Assembly: GCA_030412945.1 (NCBI GenBank)
Contig: JAUHJS010000008.1
Coordinates: 157,085 to 221,084, forward strand
DNA from: Shiella aurantiaca
Lineage (GTDB): Bacteria; Bacteroidota; Bacteroidia; Cytophagales; Cyclobacteriaceae
DNA: 64,000 nt
Direction of reading: 5' to 3'
Of the stretch, positions 8,521 to 16,929 are shown piece after piece. The notes below the pieces were generated by a model. That model had not been told where the DNA came from. It worked only from the letters and a program-made list of their open reading frames with translations, and did no database searches. Numbering within the stretch: position 1 is the first letter of the stretch; each line of letters opens with the position of its first letter. The position numbers and the translations under genes were made by a program.

Positions 8521-9156
8521 CTATCGCCTTTCTGCTACTATTGCTTCAATCTTTTCCTTGCTTTCATTTATAGCCAACTGTGAATGATATGCGTCTAGGT
8601 TTTTCAGTAGCTGCAAAAGTTGCACTTGCTCGGCCTCTGTGCTATTTCCCACCAAAATTTGCGCAAGTAGAAAGACTTTTCCTTTCACCATCCGGAAGTG
8701 AGCCGCTCCTTTTTCGGTAAAACTAACCCTGCGCACACGCTTATCATCCGCATCGGGCTGCTCTTTTATGAGGCCTAGGCGTTCGAGCCGTTTGATGGAC
8801 TCAAAACAGGTGGTAGGTTCTTGCAAAGTTTCTTGTACAATCTGACTCTTGCTCGGCTTCTGATGCTGTTCAACGGTAATCAAAATTCCAAATTCATCTA
8901 GGGAACGCAGCTCTGTTTCCTCCAAGGCTTTTTTAGTGAGAAAGGCTGTGTGCCGCAGCATGCGCCCCCATAAGTGGGCAATCAAAGCGGGTAAGGGTAC
9001 GCCCGGAGGATAGCTTTTGACCTCCTGAGGTGAAGCATTGTTTTCGCTTTGCTTTTGCAGAAATACACCAAAGTTGGACAAACCTTTTCTGCCCTCCATT
9101 TTAAAATTTCGGTAGTTTTTCAGCAAATCTTCCAGTTCGTCAAAGGTCTCCTGCAT
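8521..9156 (-). CDS. MarR-family transcriptional regulator
   Basis: A MarR-type winged-helix repressor/activator of about 211 residues from the start chosen here. The central HTH region contains SKSQIVQETLQEPTTCFESIKRLERLGLIKEQ and the wing DADDKRVRRVSFTEKG, the hallmark D-x-R-x-x-R pattern of MarR wings. I chose the ATG at 9156 (MQETFDELED) over the one at 9189 because the longer reading would run through two palindromes that look like its operators. The N-terminal 60 residues before the MarR core are longer than usual. It is divergent from a TonB-dependent receptor gene, its likely target. Confidence 0.85.
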   Translation of the reverse strand: MQETFDELEDLLKNYRNFKMEGRKGLSNFGVFLQKQSENNASPQEVKSYPPGVPLPALIAHLWGRMLRHTAFLTKKALEETELRSLDEFGILITVEQHQKPSKSQIVQETLQEPTTCFESIKRLERLGLIKEQPDADDKRVRRVSFTEKGAAHFRMVKGKVFLLAQILVGNSTEAEQVQLLQLLKNLDAYHSQLAINESKEKIEAIVAERR

Positions 9157-9161
9157 ATTTC

Positions 9162-9195
9162 TTACAATTTTGTAATAAAAATAAAACAAATTTGT
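9162..9195. promoter_or_regulatory. Paired palindromic operators between the MarR gene and the TonB receptor gene
   Basis: Two related inverted repeats lie in the divergent intergenic region: TTACAATTTTGTAA (9162-9175) and the perfect palindrome ACAAATTTGT (9186-9195). Both share the pattern ACAA-N2-TTGT. Their centres are 22 bp apart, about two helical turns, so bound dimers would lie on one face of the DNA. MarR proteins usually bind such sites and autoregulate; assignment to this MarR protein is inference. Confidence 0.6.
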
Positions 9196-9231
9196 AGCAC
9201 TATTGTTTGGTGCTCATAACAAATTCGAATC

Positions 9232-11622
9232 ATGAAAAAGTACTTCGCATTTCTTTTAACATTTTTAGTCCTCGGAACCGGGGCCACTTGGGCACAGTCC
9301 GGTATTATTCGAGGTAAAGTTTTTAACAAATTAAATAATGAATCGGTGCCCTTTGCCAATGTGGTCATTCAGGGAACTACCACCGGAGCCAGCACCGACC
9401 TTGACGGCAAATATGAAATCAAAAACCTACAACCGGGGCTTTACAACCTTGAAGTAAGTTACATTGGCTACGAAACCCAAGTACTTTTTGAAATAGAGGT
9501 AACGAATGCCCGCCCCGCCATTGCCGACTTCGCTTTAAACGAATCGGCTACTAAGCTTGACGAGGTGCAGGTAACCGCTGACCCTTTTCGCAAAACCGAG
9601 GAAAGCCCTGTTTCGCTTCGGTCTATTGGTGCGAACGAAATCCGCAGAAACCCTGGAGGAAACCGCGATATCTCTCGTGTGATTCGCTCATTGCCCGGGG
9701 TGGCCAGCACACCTTCTTTCCGCAACGACATTATTATACGCGGGGGTGCACCCAGCGAAAACCGCTACTTTTTAGATGGAATCGAAGTACCCAACATCAA
9801 CCACTTTCAAACGCAGGGCTCTTCAGGTGGTCCGGTAGGTTTGATTAATGTGGACTTTATCAAAGAAGTAAACTTTTACAGCGGGGCCTTTCCGGCCGCC
9901 CGTGGCAATGCCCTTAGCTCGGTATTTGACTTTGTACAAAAAGATGGCCGTGACGATAAGCTGACTTTCAACGGCATAGTGGGCGCTTCCGACCTTGGTA
10001 TGACCTTAGAAGGCCCTGTGGGCGATAATGCAACTTTCATTTTTTCTGTGCGCAGATCCTATCTGCAATTTCTGTTCAAAGCGCTGGGCTTACCTTTCTT
10101 ACCCATTTATAATGACTACCAATTCAAGTATAAAGTGAAGCTGGATGATAAAAATCAATTGTCTATCATCAGCCTCGGTGCCTTAGATAATTTTGAGCTT
10201 AACCTCGATGCCAACGAAACCGAAGAGCAACGCTATATCTTGAATTTCCTGCCCGTAACCGAGCAGTGGAATTATACCATTGGCGCCAAATACGAGCGCT
10301 TCCGCGATAAGGGTTTCAGTACCTTGGTGCTCAGCCGAAATATGCTGAACAATACCATTACCAAATATGCCAATAACGATGATTCCGACCCCGATAATCT
10401 CTTGCAAGACTACCTCTCGCAAGAAATAGAGAACAAGCTACGTTGGGAAGAATACATTGAGCAAAACGGTTTCAAAATCAGCTTTGGAGCGGGATTTGAA
10501 CAAGCCAAATACAATGTAGACCTCACGCAGCAAGTAATTGTGCCTAATCAGTCGCCTTTGCTGTTGGATTTCACCAGCGATTTGCAATTTTATAAATGGG
10601 CGGTTTTTGGTACGCTTAGTCGCAGCTTCTGGGCAGATCGTCTGAGCCTTTCACTGGGCATGCGTGCGGATGCCAATAGCTATGGTACACAAATGAAAAA
10701 CCTCCTCGATCAGTTTTCGCCCCGTTTCTCTGCCTCTTATGCTTTCGCCCCGCAGTGGAGTCTGAATTTCAATGCCGGACAATATTACCAACTGCCAAGC
10801 TACCCAGCTTTGGGCTATCGCGATGCTAGCGGTACGCTTGTAAATCAGGATAAACTCAAATACCTACGTTCGCGCCACTTGGTAGCGGGTGTGGAGCGCA
10901 GCCTCAATACCAATACCCGGATAACGGTAGAAGGATTTTACAAATGGTATGATCAGTATCCCTTGTCTGTAGAAAAAGGCATTTCGCTGGCCAATCTAGG
11001 GGCCGATTTCGGGGTAATTGGTAATGAAGAACTTGTATCTACCAGCGAAGGTCGTAGCTATGGGATGGAGTTTCTGGCTCAGCAAAAGCTCTCGCGCGGC
11101 TTCTATGGTATTGTGGCGTATACTTTGGTGCGCTCTGAATTTACCGATGCTTTGGGCAACTACGCCCCTAGCAGCTGGGATTACCGTCACCTTATCAGCC
11201 TTACAGGCGGTAAAAAATTCAAGAAAGACTGGGAAATCGGGATGCGCTGGCTCTTTAGCGGTGGTGCACCATTCACTCCTTATAACGTAGACGAAACGGT
11301 ACGTATGGAAAACTGGGATATCAGCGGAGCTCCAGTAGTCAATTATCAATTGCTGAACTCACAGCGCATTCAGCCCTACCATCAGCTGGATTTCCGTGTG
11401 GATAAGAAACTCTTCTTCGATCGCTGGAGTCTTAACCTCTACTTTGATGTGCAAAATGCCTATGGCTACACTTTTGAGCAGCAAGACAACATTGATGTGG
11501 TGCGCGATGCCAATGGCATGCCTGTAGAAGACCCTAACCGCCCGGGCTATTATCAACCCAAATTCCTGAAAAATACGGCTGGTATCACGCAGCCCACTTT
11601 GGGGATTATCGTGGAACTGTAA
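9232..11622 (+). CDS. TonB-dependent receptor with carboxypeptidase-like domain
   Basis: A 796-residue outer-membrane active transporter. Order: signal peptide (1-22, ending WAQ), a carboxypeptidase-regulatory-like beta domain (about 24-110, GIIRGKVFNKLNNESVPFANV through FALNES), the plug domain (about 115-225, with RSLPGVASTPSFRNDIIIRGGAPSENRYFLDGIEVP), and a 22-stranded barrel. No SusD partner follows, so it is a stand-alone receptor and not a SusCD pair. The substrate is unknown; siderophores, cobalamin, peptides or sugars are all possible. Divergent from the MarR gene across paired palindromes. Confidence 0.9.
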   Translation: MKKYFAFLLTFLVLGTGATWAQSGIIRGKVFNKLNNESVPFANVVIQGTTTGASTDLDGKYEIKNLQPGLYNLEVSYIGYETQVLFEIEVTNARPAIADFALNESATKLDEVQVTADPFRKTEESPVSLRSIGANEIRRNPGGNRDISRVIRSLPGVASTPSFRNDIIIRGGAPSENRYFLDGIEVPNINHFQTQGSSGGPVGLINVDFIKEVNFYSGAFPAARGNALSSVFDFVQKDGRDDKLTFNGIVGASDLGMTLEGPVGDNATFIFSVRRSYLQFLFKALGLPFLPIYNDYQFKYKVKLDDKNQLSIISLGALDNFELNLDANETEEQRYILNFLPVTEQWNYTIGAKYERFRDKGFSTLVLSRNMLNNTITKYANNDDSDPDNLLQDYLSQEIENKLRWEEYIEQNGFKISFGAGFEQAKYNVDLTQQVIVPNQSPLLLDFTSDLQFYKWAVFGTLSRSFWADRLSLSLGMRADANSYGTQMKNLLDQFSPRFSASYAFAPQWSLNFNAGQYYQLPSYPALGYRDASGTLVNQDKLKYLRSRHLVAGVERSLNTNTRITVEGFYKWYDQYPLSVEKGISLANLGADFGVIGNEELVSTSEGRSYGMEFLAQQKLSRGFYGIVAYTLVRSEFTDALGNYAPSSWDYRHLISLTGGKKFKKDWEIGMRWLFSGGAPFTPYNVDETVRMENWDISGAPVVNYQLLNSQRIQPYHQLDFRVDKKLFFDRWSLNLYFDVQNAYGYTFEQQDNIDVVRDANGMPVEDPNRPGYYQPKFLKNTAGITQPTLGIIVEL

Positions 11623-11641
11623 CCTGATTCTAATTCAACCT

Positions 11642-11689
11642 AAAACAAAAGCCCTCTCCACAAATAGTGATGAAGAGGGCTTTTGTTTT
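11642..11689. terminator. Bidirectional terminator
   Basis: A strong hairpin with 16-bp arms, AAAACAAAAGCCCTCT (11642-11657) and its complement (11674-11689), lies between the convergent TonB receptor and M24 peptidase genes. A/T runs on both sides allow termination in both directions; its right arm overlaps the last bases of the peptidase gene. Confidence 0.85.
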
Positions 11690-13037
11690 AGTAGGTTTCT
11701 TTAAGCGGCTTCCCTATCAATAAGAACTCACGCTGGCGGCCATCGATATAGCGTACCTCTTTCCCATCAAAGAAAGCTTCCTCCTCCAGCATAATGCGGA
11801 TTTCCTTGTTCCACTCTTTGATAAAAGTAGCATTGTTCAGTTCAATGGAATAGGCGGTATTCGGATACAGCGGGTAATCGCCCGTGTGGGGTACGCCTCC
11901 CTGCTGATCCCACAGGCCGATGGTGGGTCCGGCCGCATGACCATGAAAACCAATAGGATGCGTATATATACTAGGCTTCAACCCTTTCTTGATGGCTTCC
12001 TCTCGGGTATTTTTCAAGATTTGATTGCCCGTTTGGCCAGTGGCAAAGTGGCTCAGGAAGATATCTTGCAATTGATTAGCCTCGGCCAAGGCTTTCTTGA
12101 GGTATTCAGGTGCATCTGTTTCTCCTGGGCGCAGTATATAGGCATGTTGCTGGGTATCGGTATGGAGACGCAGGTAATAAATCCCAAAATCTACATGGAG
12201 CAAGTCTCCGGCTTGGATTACATTATTCTCAGGGCGTGAAGAAAAGGAGCGAAGATGGTCAAAAGACTCCGGGTCGGCCCTTTGTATGCTTACGCTAGGG
12301 TGAAACCAATCGTTGAGTTGGAGTTCCGATACGCGCTGGCGAAACCACCACACCACATCTTCGGTGGTAGTAATGCCCGGATGGATGACTTTATCGGAAA
12401 AGCCCTCGGCAATAATTTGGTGGGCTATGCGGCAAATACGCGGATAAATGGCCTGTTCGGAAGTGCTGCGCGTTTCGAGCCAGCCAATGGCCAAAGTCTC
12501 GGCACTTACCACCTTTTCGTTGAAATTTTTGGGCAAATGGTTGATGAGTGCCTCAAACTCCGAGGCGGTGATGCCATCGGCCAAAGCAAAGTGAGTCGAT
12601 TTATTGAGGGCGATTTTTTTAGGGTTGCGTTCCGTTATGATTTCAGCCAGTCGTTTCCATTGGTTGGGTTCTTTTTCAGGATCCCAGGCCTTCTTAAACA
12701 CGGTACCTACATCGTAACGCGCCACAGCCAAGCATTCCACACCTTTGGCTTCTCCTTGATCAAAAAACACCAAAATGGTGCGCCTGCGAGCGGCATGCCA
12801 TGTGGCAGGTAGCAAGGTCTCAATCACCGGATCTTCATTATACTCGCGGGCCACTACCACCCACATGTCAATCTGCGATTTGCGCATAAGTGCAGGTAAT
12901 ACGGTTTTTACTCGTTCTTCCAGAATTTGATCAATGACACGGGCTTGTTCGCGCAGCGGTAGGATTTCGTAATCAGACTGCGCCTTGAGGCTTTGAAAAG
13001 TGGCCACAAGGGTAATAAAGAGGACAAGTTTTTTCAT
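11688..13037 (-). CDS. Secreted M24-family metallopeptidase (Xaa-Pro aminopeptidase-like)
   Basis: From the ATG at 13037 the protein has 449 residues and begins with a signal peptide (MKKLVLFITLVATFQSLKAQ). The upstream in-frame ATG at 13136 would destroy this signal and reach the divergent murI region, so it is rejected. The C-terminal pita-bread domain shows all five expected metal ligands: Asp in HVDFGIYY, Asp in LHTDTQQHA, His in HPIGFHGHAAGP, Glu in SIELN and Glu in MLEEEAF. The N-terminal half is the creatinase-like domain. Probably periplasmic peptide trimming; exact specificity unknown. Confidence 0.85.
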   Translation of the reverse strand: MKKLVLFITLVATFQSLKAQSDYEILPLREQARVIDQILEERVKTVLPALMRKSQIDMWVVVAREYNEDPVIETLLPATWHAARRRTILVFFDQGEAKGVECLAVARYDVGTVFKKAWDPEKEPNQWKRLAEIITERNPKKIALNKSTHFALADGITASEFEALINHLPKNFNEKVVSAETLAIGWLETRSTSEQAIYPRICRIAHQIIAEGFSDKVIHPGITTTEDVVWWFRQRVSELQLNDWFHPSVSIQRADPESFDHLRSFSSRPENNVIQAGDLLHVDFGIYYLRLHTDTQQHAYILRPGETDAPEYLKKALAEANQLQDIFLSHFATGQTGNQILKNTREEAIKKGLKPSIYTHPIGFHGHAAGPTIGLWDQQGGVPHTGDYPLYPNTAYSIELNNATFIKEWNKEIRIMLEEEAFFDGKEVRYIDGRQREFLLIGKPLKETY

Positions 13038-13147
13038 ACGAGGCAGAGGGTTTGAAGAAAGATACAAAAAAATGCGAAGCCCCGCTGATGGAATCGGACG
13101 AGAGGCGCATGCATTGGTTTTTTGGTCAATTCCCACTTACTTGCAGC

Positions 13148-13924
13148 ATGGCTATTGCATTTTTTGATTCAGGGATTGGCGGACTGTCCGTGTTGCAGGT
13201 GGCGCGCAAGCGACTTCCTCAAGAAGACTTTATCTATTTTGCCGATACCCTGCACGTGCCGTATGGTAGCAAGTCGCGCGAAGAGGTGAAGGAATTTGTA
13301 ATGGAAGCTGCAGAGCATTTGGTGAGTCTGGGCATTAAAGCCTTGGTAGTGGCCTGCAATACCGCTACTAGCATAGCTATCAAAGAGTTACGTGCCCGCT
13401 ACGATTTTCCCATCATTGGCATGGAACCGGCCGTAAAACCCGCCATTGAAAAATATGCCCCCGCCCAAAAGCGCATATTAGTATTGGCAACCGCACTTAC
13501 CCTAAAAGAAGACAAATACCATCAACTGGTATCCCATATCGATCATTTGCAGTTGGCCGATGCTTGCCCCATGCCGGGCTTGGTTCAGCTGGCGGAGCAA
13601 TTGGATTTTTCCGAAGCCTCCGTTAAGCGGTATTTACAAGAAACCCTAGGTGCTGTTGATTGGAAACAATATGGCGCACTGGTGTTGGGATGTACGCATT
13701 TCCCCTTTTTTCGCCCTCATTTACAAGCCTATTTGCCCTCCCATATCGAGATTATTGATGGCAATTTGGGAACGGTGAATCATTTGATACAAACTCTCTC
13801 GGCCAAAGGCCAAATTAAACAGGAAGGAAAGGGTTCTTTGCGACTTCTTTCTTCTTTAAAGGACGCCCAAGAAGCCCAGCGCATGCAAAAGGCATTGGAC
13901 TATTTGGAGAAGGTGTTCCCATAA
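13148..13924 (+). CDS. murI: Glutamate racemase
   Basis: A 258-residue cytoplasmic enzyme that makes D-glutamate for peptidoglycan. The start at 13148 gives MAIAFFDSGIGGLSVLQ, exactly the family N-terminus with the D-S pair; the longer open frame from 13052 adds unrelated residues. The two catalytic cysteines are in VACNTAT and LGCTHFP. It is divergent from the M24 peptidase gene and followed after 48 bp by the NfeD-like gene. Confidence 0.95.
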   Translation: MAIAFFDSGIGGLSVLQVARKRLPQEDFIYFADTLHVPYGSKSREEVKEFVMEAAEHLVSLGIKALVVACNTATSIAIKELRARYDFPIIGMEPAVKPAIEKYAPAQKRILVLATALTLKEDKYHQLVSHIDHLQLADACPMPGLVQLAEQLDFSEASVKRYLQETLGAVDWKQYGALVLGCTHFPFFRPHLQAYLPSHIEIIDGNLGTVNHLIQTLSAKGQIKQEGKGSLRLLSSLKDAQEAQRMQKALDYLEKVFP

Positions 13925-13958
13925 GTGTAGCCCCTCTATGAATTCTCGAAATTCCTTG

Positions 13959-13966
13959 TAAATTTG
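13959..13966 (+). promoter_or_regulatory. Candidate -7 element of the NfeD/flotillin operon
   Basis: TAAATTTG matches TAnnTTTG exactly and ends 6 bp before the ATG at 13973, implying an almost leaderless message. No convincing -33 element is visible at 20 bp spacing. Confidence 0.4.
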
Positions 13967-13972
13967 ACTCTC

Positions 13973-14542
13973 ATGGAATTTTTCGAAACCCTCGACCCGC
14001 TTTTGCGCACCTTCTGGTACATTGCCATTCCGGTGAGCTTTATTTTCGTTTTTCAGGTATTGATGACTTTCGCAGGCAGCGATGCTTACGAAGGGCTTTC
14101 GGCCGATTTTGATGGTAATCTGGAAGCCGATTTCGACACCCCTTTGCAGCTTTTCTCCTTCCGCAACCTTACCAATTTTTTGATTGGTTTTAGCTGGACG
14201 GGCATATCCTTGTACGAATCCATTGCCAACCCCTATGTGCTTATAGGCATAGCTTTGGCGGTGGGCTTGGCCTTTGTGTACGTGTTTTTTGCGGTGATAC
14301 GTCAGGTGCAGAAACTAGCCGAAGACAACTCTTTCAAAATCAGCAGCACCGTAAACCGCATGGCAGATGTTTACCTTAGTATTCCGGCAAACATGAAGGG
14401 AAAGGGAAAGGTGATGCTGAGCGTAAAAGGCTCCGTGCGCGAGCTCGATGCCATGACGGAGGGCGAAGCTTTGGAATCGGGCCGGACCGTAAAAATTATT
14501 AGAATTGAAAGTGAAAATATACTCATCGTAGAAGCCTTATAA
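13973..14542 (+). CDS. NfeD-like membrane protein, partner of flotillin
   Basis: A 189-residue protein starting MEFFETLDPLL; a TTG three codons upstream overlaps the -7 element and is less likely. Three hydrophobic segments (about residues 14-32, 60-80 and 86-108) precede a C-terminal soluble OB-fold-like domain with GKGKVMLSVKGSVRELDAM and a closing VKIIRIESENILIVEAL. This matches the short NfeD/YuaF-like proteins encoded next to flotillins, which help organise membrane microdomains. The gene is 10 bp upstream of the flotillin gene, so the two form an operon. Confidence 0.8.
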   Translation: MEFFETLDPLLRTFWYIAIPVSFIFVFQVLMTFAGSDAYEGLSADFDGNLEADFDTPLQLFSFRNLTNFLIGFSWTGISLYESIANPYVLIGIALAVGLAFVYVFFAVIRQVQKLAEDNSFKISSTVNRMADVYLSIPANMKGKGKVMLSVKGSVRELDAMTEGEALESGRTVKIIRIESENILIVEAL

Positions 14543-14552
14543 CCCACACCTT

Positions 14553-16100
14553 ATGTCACCTATTATTATAATCGTAATTGCCGCGGTAGTACTGTTTGTT
14601 ACTATTTCGGCCTTGGTATCGCGCTATAAGCGCTGCCCTTCTGATAAAATCTTGGTCATCTATGGCCGCACAGGTGGTTCCTCGGCTCGCTGTATCCATG
14701 GAGGCGGTGCTTTTATCTGGCCTGTTATTCAAGATTATGCCTTTTTGGACCTTAAGCCTTTGTCTATTGAGGCCAACCTTACCAATGCGCTGAGCCGCCA
14801 GAATATCCGTGTGGATGTGCCTTGCCGCTTTACGATTGCCATCTCCACCGAGGCTGATAATATGAATACCGCTGCGGAACGCCTATTGGGGCTTACTTCG
14901 GAGCAAATTCAAGAGTTGGCAAAAGATATCTTATTTGGTCAGTTGCGCTTGGTAATTGCCACCATGACGATTGAAGAAATCAACTCCGACCGCGATAAGT
15001 TTTTGGACAACATTTCAAAAAACGTAGACAGTGAATTGAAAAAAATTGGTTTGAAGCTGATCAACGTAAACGTAACCGATATCAAAGATGAGTCGGGTTA
15101 TATCGAAGCATTGGGTAAAGAAGCTGCAGCCAAAGCCATCAACGAGGCCAAAGTAAGTGTGGCCGAGCAAGAAAAAATCGGGGAGACCGGAAAGGCCATG
15201 GCCGACCGCGAAAAAGACACGCAAATAGCCGAAACCCATCGTGATCGCGATGTGAAAATCGCCATCACGCAAAAGGATAAAGAAATCAGTATTGCCTCGG
15301 CCAAAAAAGATGAATCCATTGGTAAGGCTGAGGCTGAGCGCGATACCCGTGTAAAAACTTCCGAGGCCAATGCCATTGCCATCAAAGGGGAAAACGAAGC
15401 CCGAATCGCCATTGCGCAATCGGAAGCCCAAAGAAGGGAGAAAGAAGCCGAAGCCCTACGTATTGCTTTAGCTTCTGAAAAAGTGCAGCAAGCCAAAGCC
15501 TTGGAAGAAGCCTACCAAGCGGAACAAAAGGCGGAAGCAGCCCGTGCCGAGCGTGAGCGTTCTACTCAGAATGCCAACGTGGTGATTCCGGCCGAAATTG
15601 CCAAACAGCGTGCCATCATCGAGGCCCAAGCCGAAGCAGAGCGTATCCGTGAGCAGGCCAAAGGGGAAGCCGATGCAATATATGCCAAAATGGAAGCCGA
15701 GGCGAAAGGTTTGTTTGAAATCTTGACCAAGCAGGCGGAAGGATATAAAGAAGTAGTAAGCGCTGCTGGAGGAGATCCTACCAAAGCCTTCCAATTGCTA
15801 TTGATAGAGAAACTTCCTGAGTTGGTGAAAACGCAGGTGGAAGCCGTGAAGAATATCAAAATTGATAAAATTACCGTATGGGATTCGGGAAATGCAGCCA
15901 ATGAAAACGGTAATTCTTCTACCGCCAATTTTGTATCGGGCATGATGAAAACTGTACCTCCTCTCAACGATCTCTTTAACATGGCGGGACTCAATCTTCC
16001 CACCTATTTAAAAGGAAATGACCCAGAAGCACCCGAAGCTGAGAAGCCAGCAGAAGGCACCAAGGTAGAAGATAAAGAGAAAAAGCCTAAGAATAAATAA
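14553..16100 (+). CDS. Flotillin family membrane scaffold protein
   Basis: A 515-residue flotillin. A single N-terminal transmembrane helix (residues 3-22) precedes a SPFH/band-7 domain (about 25-205). A long Ala/Glu/Lys-rich coiled coil (about 210-400) with the typical EA-repeat region follows, and the tail is acidic and rich in Pro, Glu and Lys. It oligomerises at the inner membrane and marks lipid microdomains. Operon with the NfeD-like gene. The stop codon (16098-16100) is followed without a gap by the left end of a low-GC cassette-like insertion, which now separates this gene from a terminator at 16878. Confidence 0.92.
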   Translation: MSPIIIIVIAAVVLFVTISALVSRYKRCPSDKILVIYGRTGGSSARCIHGGGAFIWPVIQDYAFLDLKPLSIEANLTNALSRQNIRVDVPCRFTIAISTEADNMNTAAERLLGLTSEQIQELAKDILFGQLRLVIATMTIEEINSDRDKFLDNISKNVDSELKKIGLKLINVNVTDIKDESGYIEALGKEAAAKAINEAKVSVAEQEKIGETGKAMADREKDTQIAETHRDRDVKIAITQKDKEISIASAKKDESIGKAEAERDTRVKTSEANAIAIKGENEARIAIAQSEAQRREKEAEALRIALASEKVQQAKALEEAYQAEQKAEAARAERERSTQNANVVIPAEIAKQRAIIEAQAEAERIREQAKGEADAIYAKMEAEAKGLFEILTKQAEGYKEVVSAAGGDPTKAFQLLLIEKLPELVKTQVEAVKNIKIDKITVWDSGNAANENGNSSTANFVSGMMKTVPPLNDLFNMAGLNLPTYLKGNDPEAPEAEKPAEGTKVEDKEKKPKNK

Positions 16101-16155
16101 GTTATGGGCATCTAGGAAACGAAAAAACTGACGGATCTTAATAAAGGAACCTTTT

Positions 16156-16710
16156 ATGAGTAAATTAAAGAATAGTTCACTTTTAGTGATTGTAATTCTC
16201 TTATTTTGCTGCATTACATATTGTAAAGGTCAGGATTCAATCTTAGAAGAAGTTAAACATTTCATCCCTAAATCAGCAATTCAGAATGAAATCAGAGTGT
16301 TTAAAGGTGATTTGAATCGGGATGACTTAGAGGATATCATTTTACGATTTAAACTGACAAACGAACCAGAATACCAAGAACATGTCTACCTCTTAATAGG
16401 ACAAAAAAATGGAAAATATGAGTTAGGTGCTAAAAATGATTCTCTTGAATTTGATAATGTTGATGGAACTGTTTTTGATAAAATTGTTATAAAAAACGGC
16501 TATTTTTCACTTGAATATATAGGATATGGTAATACATCGGGCAGCTACGAAATCATTACCTTCAAATATTCAGATATTGATAAGAGTTGGTATTTACATC
16601 GTAAAGGTTCTAAGTTAATTCATAGATATTTTACAGAGGGAGATCTAAAAGAAAATATAAGTACTCAAAAAGATTTTGGAAAAATTTTATTTCAAGATTA
16701 TTCATATTAA
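16156..16710 (+). CDS. Hypothetical secreted protein carried on a cassette-like unit
   Basis: A 184-residue protein I do not recognise. It starts with a signal peptide (KNSSLLVIVILLFCCITYCKG), possibly lipoprotein-like because of the Cys residues. A D-L-N-R-D-D-L-E-D-I motif near residues 50-60 resembles the calcium-binding loop of VCBS/FG-GAP repeats, followed by beta-strand-rich sequence. Base composition is clearly more AT-rich than the flanking flotillin and M14 genes, which fits horizontal arrival. It is the only gene in the unit bounded by GTTATGGG/CCCATAAC. Confidence 0.75.
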   Translation: MSKLKNSSLLVIVILLFCCITYCKGQDSILEEVKHFIPKSAIQNEIRVFKGDLNRDDLEDIILRFKLTNEPEYQEHVYLLIGQKNGKYELGAKNDSLEFDNVDGTVFDKIVIKNGYFSLEYIGYGNTSGSYEIITFKYSDIDKSWYLHRKGSKLIHRYFTEGDLKENISTQKDFGKILFQDYSY

Positions 16711-16741
16711 GTAGGCTGTTCTCCATTAAACAAAAAAACTC

Positions 16742-16866
16742 CCCATAACAGTGTGTTTATTCAATAGGGATTTTGTGGGTTAAATTCTTTCAATGGGTTT
16801 AGCTACTTTGCTAAGGGAAACAGTGACTCAATTCGATGACCCTACTGAGTATAAAATGAGCGGTAT
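16742..16866 (+). repeat. attC-like hairpin site closing the 16101 cassette
   Basis: Starts with CCCATAAC (inverse of the unit's first 8 bases). Inner arms at 16756-16769 and 16840-16855 pair with one 2-nt extrahelical bulge. The site is about 125 nt long. The right-hand end near 16860-16870 (GCGGTATCACC) is only weakly complementary to the left end. Confidence 0.5.
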
Positions 16867-16877
16867 CACCAAAAACA

Positions 16878-16914
16878 AAAAACCACCTCCCAGCAATGGG
16901 AGGTGGTTTTTTTA
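16878..16914. terminator. Bidirectional terminator between flotillin/cassette and M14 genes
   Basis: Hairpin AAAACCACCTCCC (16879-16891), loop AGCAAT, GGGAGGTGGTTTT (16898-16910) with A run before and T run after. Before the cassette arrived it would have lain close behind the flotillin stop codon, as the terminators at 11642 and 57742 do behind their genes. Confidence 0.88.
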
Positions 16915-16929
16915 TGGATTCATATTCTC

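Larger units (their letters stand above)
16101..16866 (+). mobile_element. Single gene cassette-like unit inserted after the flotillin gene
   Basis: The unit begins with GTTATGGG (16101-16108), directly after the flotillin stop codon. Its perfect inverse complement CCCATAAC (16742-16749) lies 31 bp after the stop of the one gene inside. Beyond that is a region able to fold on itself: arms TTTAT-TCAATAGGG (16756-16769) and 16840-16855 pair at nearly every position with one 2-nt bulge. The layout (start sequence, gene, inverse complement, hairpin of about 125 nt) matches the units at 31850-34804 and resembles integron cassettes with attC sites. Removing it would bring the flotillin stop close to the terminator at 16878. 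Class and exact right boundary are inference. Confidence 0.6.

Noticed and set aside
9156..9189. MarR start at 9189
   Set aside because: It would place the first palindrome inside the coding region and add a hydrophobic, non-conserved N-terminus.
9232..11622. A SusC/SusD polysaccharide utilisation locus
   Set aside because: No SusD-like lipoprotein or glycoside hydrolase follows the receptor, which is also shorter than typical SusC.
12255..12812. A 185-codon plus-strand open frame
   Set aside because: It lies wholly antisense to the M24 peptidase gene, whose five metal ligands are intact; the antisense product has no recognisable motif.
15015..15496. Open frames on the minus strand over the flotillin coiled coil
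   Set aside because: The repetitive Ala/Glu/Lys codons of the coiled coil suppress stops in the other frames; these are shadows.
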